DNA of 32,656 bases from a bacterium (GTDB lineage Bacteria > Actinomycetota > Acidimicrobiia > Spongiisociales > Spongiisociaceae): contig JAPPGV010000076.1 of the NCBI GenBank assembly GCA_028821235.1, positions 1 to 32,656 of the forward strand, written 5' to 3'. Position 1 is the stretch's first letter. Every line of letters starts with the position of its first letter. Under the pieces are notes generated by a model. It saw nothing but the letters and a program-made list of their open reading frames with translations, had not been told where the DNA came from and did no database searches. Shown piece after piece: positions 26,955 through 32,656 of the stretch. The position numbers were made by a program, and so were the translations under genes.

Positions 26955-28210
26955 CGGATCTGCTCGAAGCCCGGCCGGCGACCCCCGTGGCCGCGAAGGG
27001 TTCGCTGTGGAGGATCCGGGCCAACCTGGTGTGGGCCGGCGTGACCAACAACTGGAACCTGTTCCGAGCCAACCGGGTCGGCATCGTGGGTCTGGCCATC
27101 ATCCTGTTCTTCGCGCTGATGGCCCTCATACATCCCGTTCTGATGTCCGGCATGCGCTGGTACTCCGGCGCCGCGCTGTTCCTGCTGATCTGGCCGGTCG
27201 TGGCCTGGGTGGTCTGGCCGCTGTTGGGTCGCCTTCGCCACGAGCGGAGGGTCACCCTCCCGCTCACGGTCGGAATCACAGCCGCCCTGCTGGTGGTGGC
27301 AGGGGTGACGCTCGGTGGAGTGTGGGATGCCGGTACCTACCACCCCGTGGTGGGGAACGAGGCGAACCCGCCGGTCCTGTACAGGACGGTGGTCAACGAG
27401 GTCGCGGACCCGGCGACGGAGATGTCGATACGCGAGGCGCTGCTCTACTCGAACCCTGACGGATCTCCTCTGCTCCTCGGAGACGTCGCCGAGATCCGGG
27501 AGCAACCCACAGGTCCCTACGGCCGGCACTGGCTCGGAACCGACCCGCTGGGGCGCGACATCCTGTCCCAACTCATGAAGGGCGCCCAGGGAGCGTTCCT
27601 GCTGGGAATGGTGGCGGCCCTGGTCACCGTCCTCTTCGCCACCTCGGTCGGCGCAGTGGCCGCCTATCTGGGTGGCTGGATCGACTCGTTCTTCATGCGG
27701 CTGGCCGACCTGTTGCTGATGCTCCCCGCGCTGGCCATCTTCATCGTGATGAGTTCGGTGTTTCGCTTCGAGCTGTGGCACCTGGCCATCCTGATCGGGG
27801 TGCTGTCGGGATTCGGCGGAGTGGCCATCGTCCTCAAGTCGCAGGCCCTGGCGGTGAAGGTCAAGCCCTTCATCGAGGCCGCCCGGGTGGCGGGTGGCTC
27901 CACGTTCCGTGTCATAACCGTCCACGTGATACCCAACGTGATGCCGCTCAGCTTCCTGTACATGATGTTCACCGTCACCGCCGCCATCCAGACCGAGGCG
28001 ATCCTCTCCTTCCTCGGCCTGCTCAACATCGACATGAGCTGGGGGTTGATGATCGAACTGGCCAGAAACCAGGGTTACTTCCTCACCGGCATGCGCTTCT
28101 GGTGGCTGGTGTTCCCCGCCGGGTTGTGCGTGTCCCTCCTCGCCGCCGCGTTCTTCCTGGTCGGCCGGGCCATGGACGAGGTGGTCAATCCCAGGCTGAG
28201 GAAACGATGA
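26951..28210 (+). CDS. dppC: Peptide ABC transporter permease (DppC-type) with enlarged N-terminal half
   Basis: The 419-residue permease partners the preceding one. The first membrane helix is at about 43-63, and the DppC hallmark HWLGTDPLGRDI is at about 194-204. The EAA loop at about 309-325 contains EAARVAGGSTFRV, followed by IPNVMPLSFLYMMF and QTEAILSFLGLLN. Ordinary DppC proteins have about 300 residues. Here the stretch between helix 1 and the hallmark is about 130 residues, with two added hydrophobic helices (about 70-92 and 103-122) and a soluble loop. Overlaps of 4 bp link it to both neighbours. Upstream extension of the frame is a shadow. Confidence 0.88.
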   Translation: MTDLLEARPATPVAAKGSLWRIRANLVWAGVTNNWNLFRANRVGIVGLAIILFFALMALIHPVLMSGMRWYSGAALFLLIWPVVAWVVWPLLGRLRHERRVTLPLTVGITAALLVVAGVTLGGVWDAGTYHPVVGNEANPPVLYRTVVNEVADPATEMSIREALLYSNPDGSPLLLGDVAEIREQPTGPYGRHWLGTDPLGRDILSQLMKGAQGAFLLGMVAALVTVLFATSVGAVAAYLGGWIDSFFMRLADLLLMLPALAIFIVMSSVFRFELWHLAILIGVLSGFGGVAIVLKSQALAVKVKPFIEAARVAGGSTFRVITVHVIPNVMPLSFLYMMFTVTAAIQTEAILSFLGLLNIDMSWGLMIELARNQGYFLTGMRFWWLVFPAGLCVSLLAAAFFLVGRAMDEVVNPRLRKR

Positions 28211-28290
28211 CCGCGGCCGACACGAGGACCATGGCGTACCCGGCCTGCCTCGATCCCGGAGGCACACCGGTGCTGCGGGAGAACGGATGA
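28207..28290 (+). CDS. 27-residue ORF coupled on both sides
   Basis: The ORF begins MTAADTRTMAYPACLDPGG and ends LRENG. Its ATG overlaps the permease stop in ATGA (28207-28210), and its own stop overlaps the ATPase ATG in ATGA (28287-28290). It has one Cys and no membrane segment. No family recognised. It may be a translation relay between permease and ATPase genes, or a remnant of a longer gene. Confidence 0.45.
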   Translation: MTAADTRTMAYPACLDPGGTPVLRENG

Positions 28291-29720
28291 GCGCAACCCC
28301 GGCCTCCCGTCCGCCCCGGCTGAACCTGCCGGCGATCGTCCTCGGGGTCGCCGTCATCGCGTTGCTCAACTCTTGGTTGGGAGCGTGGATAACCCCCGCG
28401 GAGGACCAGTACCGGCCCGGGTACCTGGTGATCCTGGTGGCCTTGCTGCTGCCGGGATTCCTCGGCGCCCTCGTTTCCGGTCTGGCCGCCCGTCATCGGT
28501 TCCCCACCCACGGGCTGATGGCCGGGCTGGGTATGTTCTTCGTCGAGCTCATCTGGGGCGCGGTCGGGGGCGAATTGGCCATCGGTACGGTCATCGTGCG
28601 CGCTCTGGGATTCGCCTCAGGAGCAGCACTGGGCGGGCAAGCGGCAGGCCGGATGGCGGGCTACCTACGTTCCGCCCGGGCCGAGGCCGCGGATCGGGTC
28701 GCCAGGACCTCGGAAACCGCCCCGCTCCTGGAGGTGGACAGCCTCAGCATGCATTACAGGACCAGCATCGGATGGGTATCCGCGGTCGACGGGGTCAGCT
28801 TCGAGCTGCGCAAGGGCGAGGCACTGGGACTGGTGGGGGAGTCCGGTTGTGGCAAGACCTCGGTCGCGATGTCGCTCCTGCGGTTGTTACCCGAGAACGC
28901 CGAGTTCCGAGGCGGATCTGTACGTCTCAACGGGATCGACCTCCTCGACATGACCGAGGACGAGATGAGAAGCCGCCGCTGGTCGGACATCGCCATGGTC
29001 TTCCAGGGCGCCATGAACGCATGGAACCCCGTGTACACCGTCTACGAGCAGATCCGGGAGGCGATGGTCACCCACTTCGGGGGCGACCTGACAGAGGAAC
29101 AGATCCGGGACCGGGTCGGCGAGTTGTTCGACCTGGTCGGCTTGAACCGGGCGATGGTGGATCGTTACCCGCACGAGTTCTCGGGGGGCATGCGGCAGCG
29201 GGCGATCATCGCGATGGCCCTATCGTGCGATCCCCAGGTAATCATCGCGGACGAACCGACCACCGCCCTCGACGTCATAGTGCAGGACCAGATCCTTCAG
29301 GAGTTGAAGCAGGTCCAGACCGCACTGGGAATGAGCATCATCTACATCTCCCACGACATCGCGGTCATCGCCGAGGTGACCGAGGCGATGGGCGTGATGT
29401 ACGCGGGCCGCCTCGTGGAGCTGGGCCCGACCGCGGAGGTGTTCTCCCGGCCCCGCCATCCCTACACCTACCTGCTGCTGCGGTCCACCCCGTCGGTGAC
29501 CGGGCCCCGCCGCGTGCTGGCGCCGCTCGAGGGTGAGCCGCCCAACCTGGTCGATCCGCCCACGGGATGCCGGTTCCATCCCCGATGCCCTTATGCCGAC
29601 CAGCGGTGCCGGGAGGAGAACCCGGCCATGGAGGTCATCGATCCACAGTCCGGCCATGGCGTCGCCTGCTGGAACTGGACGAGCGTCCCGGTCCGGATAG
29701 GCAAGGGTGTAGAGGCATGA
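28287..29720 (+). CDS. dppD: Peptide ABC transporter ATPase (DppD-type) fused to an N-terminal membrane domain
   Basis: In this 477-residue protein, residues 1-125 form about four hydrophobic segments (15-35, 46-68, 76-95, 97-121) with a Gly-rich [14 protein letters not shown] end. A charged linker follows, then a complete ABC ATPase from about 147. Walker A is GESGCGKT (184-191), with Q-loop [11 protein letters not shown], signature FSGGMRQR, Walker [13 protein letters not shown] and switch ISHD. The C-terminal oligopeptide-transporter extension contains the cysteine cluster [15 protein letters not shown], known in some DppD/OppD proteins to bind Fe-S. DppD ATPases are normally soluble, so the membrane fusion is unusual. 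It overlaps both neighbours by 4 bp. Confidence 0.9.
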   Translation: MSATPASRPPRLNLPAIVLGVAVIALLNSWLGAWITPAEDQYRPGYLVILVALLLPGFLGALVSGLAARHRFPTHGLMAGLGMFFVELIWGAVGGELAIGTVIVRALGFASGAALGGQAAGRMAGYLRSARAEAADRVARTSETAPLLEVDSLSMHYRTSIGWVSAVDGVSFELRKGEALGLVGESGCGKTSVAMSLLRLLPENAEFRGGSVRLNGIDLLDMTEDEMRSRRWSDIAMVFQGAMNAWNPVYTVYEQIREAMVTHFGGDLTEEQIRDRVGELFDLVGLNRAMVDRYPHEFSGGMRQRAIIAMALSCDPQVIIADEPTTALDVIVQDQILQELKQVQTALGMSIIYISHDIAVIAEVTEAMGVMYAGRLVELGPTAEVFSRPRHPYTYLLLRSTPSVTGPRRVLAPLEGEPPNLVDPPTGCRFHPRCPYADQRCREENPAMEVIDPQSGHGVACWNWTSVPVRIGKGVEA

Positions 29721-30721
29721 CGCGGCCACTGGTCAGGGTCGAGAACCTGACCAAGCGGTTCCCGATCGCCCGCAATGCCTTCAGCCGGGCAACCGAATAC
29801 GTCCACGCGGTGGACGGGATCAGCTTCGACATCGCCCCGGGCGAGACCCTTGGCCTGGTGGGGGAGTCGGGTTGCGGCAAGAGCACCACCGGGAAGCTGA
29901 TGGTGAAGCTGCTCGAGGCCGGCTCCGGACGGATCATGATCGAGGCGGACGGCGAGATGGTCGACATGGCCGGCATCACCGACAAGGATGACCTGCGACG
30001 CTTCCGGCGCCGGGTGCAGATGATCTTCCAGGATCCGTTCGAGTCGCTCAACCCGCGGCGCACCGTGTACGACACGATCGCGGAGCCCCTGACCGTGCAG
30101 CGCATCGGGAGCGTGAGGGAACGCGAGGAACGGGCGATGCAGCTCCTGGAGCTGGTAGGGCTGACGCCGCCATCGACCTTCCTGTTCCGCTACCCGCACG
30201 AGCTGTCGGGAGGGCAGAGGCAGCGGATCGCCATCGCCCGGGCATTGGTGGTCGATCCGGCCTTCGTAGTGGCCGACGAACCCACCTCCATGCTCGACGT
30301 CTCGATCCGGATCTCGATCATGGACCTGATGCTGAAGCTGGCTGAGCAACTGGACGTCTCGTACCTGTACATAACCCATGACCTGGCGGTGGCGCGCTAC
30401 ATGTGCGACCGGATCGCGGTCATGTATCTCGGCAAGATCGTGGAGATGGGGGAGACGGAGCAAATCCTCAGCAACCCGCAGCATCCCTACACAAGGGCAT
30501 TGCTGGCTTCCGTGCCGGTTCCCGATCCCGCCCACCAACGGGAGGGCGCGGACATCCGCGGCGGGATATCCAAGGCGATCGACCCGCCACCCAGGTGCCG
30601 CTTCATCGATCGGTGTCCGATGGCCGCCGACATCTGCCGCTCCAGCGACCATCCACCCCTCGAGGAGGCCAACCCCGGCCATTTGGTAGCTTGCTACCGA
30701 TGGGAGGACGTGCCGGTGTGA
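29717..30721 (+). CDS. dppF: Peptide ABC transporter ATPase (DppF-type)
   Basis: The 334-residue second ATPase pairs with the preceding one to energise peptide uptake. Walker A is GESGCGKST (49-57), with Q-loop IFQDPFESLNPRRTV, signature LSGGQRQRIAIARAL, Walker B VVADEPTSMLD and switch ITHD. The C-terminal extension has the cysteine-containing RCRFIDRCPMAADIC. It has no membrane fusion, unlike its partner. The ATG at 29717 overlaps the previous stop, and its stop overlaps the pgsA-like GTG (30718-30721). Confidence 0.92.
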   Translation: MTRPLVRVENLTKRFPIARNAFSRATEYVHAVDGISFDIAPGETLGLVGESGCGKSTTGKLMVKLLEAGSGRIMIEADGEMVDMAGITDKDDLRRFRRRVQMIFQDPFESLNPRRTVYDTIAEPLTVQRIGSVREREERAMQLLELVGLTPPSTFLFRYPHELSGGQRQRIAIARALVVDPAFVVADEPTSMLDVSIRISIMDLMLKLAEQLDVSYLYITHDLAVARYMCDRIAVMYLGKIVEMGETEQILSNPQHPYTRALLASVPVPDPAHQREGADIRGGISKAIDPPPRCRFIDRCPMAADICRSSDHPPLEEANPGHLVACYRWEDVPV

Positions 30722-31299
30722 GCGAGGCAACAACCGACCAGCCGGCTACCCAGGATGCCGGACTCTGGACCGTGCCCAACCTGATCTCCGTCCTGAGGAT
30801 CCTGGCCCTGCCCGTCTTCCTGTGGGTGTTGCTGGGTCTCGACCGCCCGTTCCTGGCCGCCGTTCTCCTCGGATTGATATCGGTGACCGACCTGCTCGAC
30901 GGCATGCTGGCCCGTCGTCTGGACCAGGTGTCCGAGATCGGCAAGATGCTCGATCCGGTGGCGGACCGGCTAGTGGTCTTCGCAGGCGTGGTGGGCGGAA
31001 TGGCGGCGGGTCTGGTCCCGCTGTGGCTGGGGGGGTCCCTGCTCGTCCGGGAGGCGATCATCGGACCCACCACCATCTATTACCTGGTACGCCGCAACAT
31101 CCGGGTGCCGGTCCGGCGGATGGGTAAGACCGCCACCGCCCTCATCTTCTTCGCGGTGCCCTTCTACTACCTGACCGCTACCAGCTTCATGCCCCTCTTC
31201 TGGGAGGTCGTGGCCACGATCCTCGGTGTGCTGGGCCTGATCCTGTACCTCATCGTGACCTGGCGCTATCTGGGCGATCTGCGCCGTGCTCGGGGGTGA
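30718..31299 (+). CDS. pgsA: CDP-alcohol phosphatidyltransferase (PgsA-like)
   Basis: The 193-residue integral membrane enzyme shows the full CDP-alcohol motif: Asp58, Asp61-Gly62, Ala65-Arg66, Gly75, Asp79 and Asp83 (DGMLAR then GKMLDPVAD), with several membrane helices. It probably makes phosphatidylglycerol phosphate, or cardiolipin, from CDP-diacylglycerol. The acceptor alcohol is not certain; M. tuberculosis pgsA2 lies near garA as here. GTG 30718 is chosen because it overlaps the transporter ATPase stop in GTGA and precedes the usual TVPNLISVLRI opening. Coupling to a peptide transporter is unexpected. Confidence 0.86.
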   Translation: MSEATTDQPATQDAGLWTVPNLISVLRILALPVFLWVLLGLDRPFLAAVLLGLISVTDLLDGMLARRLDQVSEIGKMLDPVADRLVVFAGVVGGMAAGLVPLWLGGSLLVREAIIGPTTIYYLVRRNIRVPVRRMGKTATALIFFAVPFYYLTATSFMPLFWEVVATILGVLGLILYLIVTWRYLGDLRRARG

Positions 31300-31310
31300 G
31301 TCACCCACCC

Positions 31311-31330
31311 AAAGGTTCTAGCTAAACTTT
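31311..31330 (+). repeat. AT-rich imperfect inverted repeat after pgsA
   Basis: AAAGGTT pairs with AAACTTT (one mismatch) around a 6-nt CTAGCT loop, 12 bp after the pgsA stop. It could be a weak terminator or an operator. The 147-bp gap 31300-31446 is AT-richer than the genes and holds no supported ORF. Confidence 0.3.
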
Positions 31331-31434
31331 AATGACGAGACACGGATGCGAAGTCGTTGCTCGACAATGCCCGACTATTTGAGCACCTGTAAACAGCTCC
31401 AATGAAAGCGTCCCCGGTCGTGGGTCTCTACAAC

Positions 31435-31440
31435 TACACT
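31435..31440 (+). promoter_or_regulatory. -10 box for a probable leaderless garA transcript
   Basis: TACACT lies 6 nt before ATG 31447 with no Shine-Dalgarno sequence. It also argues against the in-frame ATG at 31402 as the start. Confidence 0.45.
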
Positions 31441-31446
31441 CGCGGT

Positions 31447-31890
31447 ATGGATGACTCGCACCCGGCGCCGGACGTGACCGGTCGCCAGCCCGGTGAGGAT
31501 GCCACCTCTCCGGGGGACGTTACCGAGGTCCTCGATCTCTTCGATGACGAGGGGAACCCCATCGGGACCGGCCGGCCCGGGTCGGAGGAGGGCGGCCCGT
31601 CCTACAAGCTGATAGTGCGAAGCGGCCAGCAGGCCGGACGGTCATGGCGGGTACCGTCCGGCGACACCCGGATCGGGCGCCATCCGTACAACGACATCGC
31701 CCTCGACCACATCACCGTCTCCCGGAGCCATTGCCTGCTAACGCTCGATGACACGGGAATGACCCTCACCGATCTGGGATCCACCAACGGGACCTACGTG
31801 AACGGCAGGCGCGCTGAGAGCACAACCATCCTTCCCGGCGACGAGCTGATGATCGGGATGTTCCGGCTCCTGCTGGCCCGGGGACGATGA
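31447..31890 (+). CDS. garA: FHA-domain protein, GarA/OdhI-like
   Basis: The 147-residue protein has an acidic, disordered N-terminal tail followed by one forkhead-associated domain. The phosphothreonine-binding motifs are GRHPYND (77-83), VSRSH (91-95) and GSTNGTYVNG (111-120). GarA/OdhI proteins inhibit 2-oxoglutarate dehydrogenase and control glutamate metabolism until phosphorylated on an N-terminal Thr by Ser/Thr kinases. Here Thr26 in DVTEVLDLF is in about the right place, but the classic ETT motif is not clearly present, so regulation is inferred. ATG 31447 is preferred over 31402. It overlaps the MerR gene by 4 bp, as in the garA-Rv1828 pair. Confidence 0.83.
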   Translation: MDDSHPAPDVTGRQPGEDATSPGDVTEVLDLFDDEGNPIGTGRPGSEEGGPSYKLIVRSGQQAGRSWRVPSGDTRIGRHPYNDIALDHITVSRSHCLLTLDDTGMTLTDLGSTNGTYVNGRRAESTTILPGDELMIGMFRLLLARGR

Positions 31891-32579
31891 CCGATTCTCC
31901 GACCCTCACCATCGGCCGGGTCCGGGAGCTGCTCAACGACGAGTTCCCCGACGTGACCACCTCCAAGATCCGATTCCTCGAGACCAACGGCCTCGTCCAT
32001 CCGGCCCGGTCGCCGTCCGGATACCGGCATTTCCGCCAGTCCGACGTCGACCGGCTCCGCTTCATCCTTCGCCAGCAGCGCGACCACTTCCTTCCCCTCA
32101 AGGTCATCAAGTCGCAGCTGACCCGGCTCGAGAGGGGCGAGATACCGGGCGGCGGGGTGGAACCCGAGGAGCCGCTACCGGTCCCGGAGATCGCCGACGA
32201 GACATTCAGCCTGAACGAACTGGCCCGACGGTCCGACCTGACCCCCGCCCAGGTTCGCCAACTCCTCGACCACGGCCTGCTGGCCCCGCTCAACACCGAG
32301 GGCCCCCACCAGTTCACCACCGGGGACGTGGCCGTGGCCCGCCAGTGCGGGGTGCTGCTCGCGGAGGGTCTCGAACCCCGGCACATCCGCCAGGTTCGCC
32401 AGGGCGTCTCCCGCCAGGTCGAACTGCTCGACAGGCTCACCCTCGCCATGCGCCTGAGCCCGAGCCGGGCCAGCCGGCGCCAGGCCGCCAGGACCTTGAG
32501 CCGGGGGGCCGAGGCGATCCGGCTGCTCTCCCAGTCCTTCCTCCAGGCGGACGTAAAGCGGCTCCTCGGCGAGGACTGA
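31887..32579 (+). CDS. MerR family transcriptional regulator (Rv1828-like)
   Basis: The 230-residue protein has an N-terminal MerR winged helix (TIGRVRELLNDEF, then SKIRFLETNGLVHPARS and GYRHFRQSDVDRLRFI). A second HTH-like segment is at about 105-165 (FSLNELARRSDLTPAQVRQL). A helical C-terminal part follows, with no Cys-rich metal site. This double arrangement matches the actinobacterial regulator encoded after garA. The ligand and targets are unknown. The ATG overlaps the garA stop in ATGA. Confidence 0.88.
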   Translation: MTDSPTLTIGRVRELLNDEFPDVTTSKIRFLETNGLVHPARSPSGYRHFRQSDVDRLRFILRQQRDHFLPLKVIKSQLTRLERGEIPGGGVEPEEPLPVPEIADETFSLNELARRSDLTPAQVRQLLDHGLLAPLNTEGPHQFTTGDVAVARQCGVLLAEGLEPRHIRQVRQGVSRQVELLDRLTLAMRLSPSRASRRQAARTLSRGAEAIRLLSQSFLQADVKRLLGED

Positions 32580-32586
32580 CCTCCAC

Positions 32587-32656
32587 ATGCGAAGACTTCG
32601 GGCAGGTGCTCTGCTCGCAGCAACCAGCCTGGCGGTCCTGCTCGTAGCGGCCCCGC
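32587..32656 (+). CDS. Start of a secreted or membrane protein, cut by window end
   Basis: An ATG 7 bp after the MerR stop opens a frame reading MRRLRAGALLAATSLAVLL and continuing VAAP, a classic signal peptide with a basic N-region and hydrophobic core. Only 23 codons are visible, so the mature protein cannot be identified. Too short to be sure it is a gene. Confidence 0.45.
   Translation, partial: MRRLRAGALLAATSLAVLLVAAP

Overview
The window is GC-rich, densely packed chromosomal DNA from a high-GC actinobacterium. The marker families are actinobacterial: a PafB/PafC WYL pair, a DUF4193 zinc-ribbon protein, a HelY-type helicase, and a GarA-like FHA protein followed by a MerR regulator. Gene order resembles the Mycobacterium tuberculosis backbone (pafB-pafC-tat-tatC-helY; tlyA-ppnK-recN-pyrG-xerD-scpA-scpB-rlu-cmk-der; pgsA-garA-merR). 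The departures from that order suggest a distant lineage such as an Acidimicrobiia-like organism. That placement is inference; no rRNA gene is present to test it.

Region 1 (94-6213, all +): pafB, pafC, tatB-like, tatC, a Ski2/HelY-type helicase and a YegS-type lipid kinase. Most are joined by 4-bp stop/start overlaps. Region 2 (6214-8357): DUF4193 protein, GNAT acetyltransferase and NUDIX hydrolase on +, converging on a rhomboid protease on -. Region 3 (8487-20807, all +): a small ORF, tlyA, NAD kinase, recN, pyrG, xerD, an HD-domain protein, scpA, scpB, an RluB-type pseudouridine synthase, aroA, cmk, der and a 47-residue membrane protein. This is a conserved housekeeping run for translation, DNA repair, chromosome condensation and nucleotide supply. 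A tRNA-Pro(GGG) gene lies on - at 20821-20897.

Region 4 (21067-30721) is the most accessory-looking part: an oligopeptide/dipeptide-type ABC transporter. It has two paralogous lipoprotein binding proteins (the first frameshifted, the second carrying a long Ala-rich coiled-coil spacer), two permeases that both carry extra membrane segments, and two ATPases, the first with a membrane domain fused to its N-terminus. A 27-codon ORF is wedged between permease and ATPase. A CDP-alcohol phosphatidyltransferase (pgsA-like) gene overlaps the last ATPase gene by 4 bp. Region 5 (31300 to end): a GarA-like FHA protein, a MerR-type regulator, and the start of a signal-peptide-bearing protein cut by the window edge.

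Two expression features recur. At least 18 gene junctions are 4-bp ATGA/GTGA overlaps. Where a transcription unit begins after a gap, a TANNNT-like -10 box often sits just 6-7 nt before the start codon, which points to leaderless mRNAs. No CRISPR array, insertion sequence or prophage was seen.
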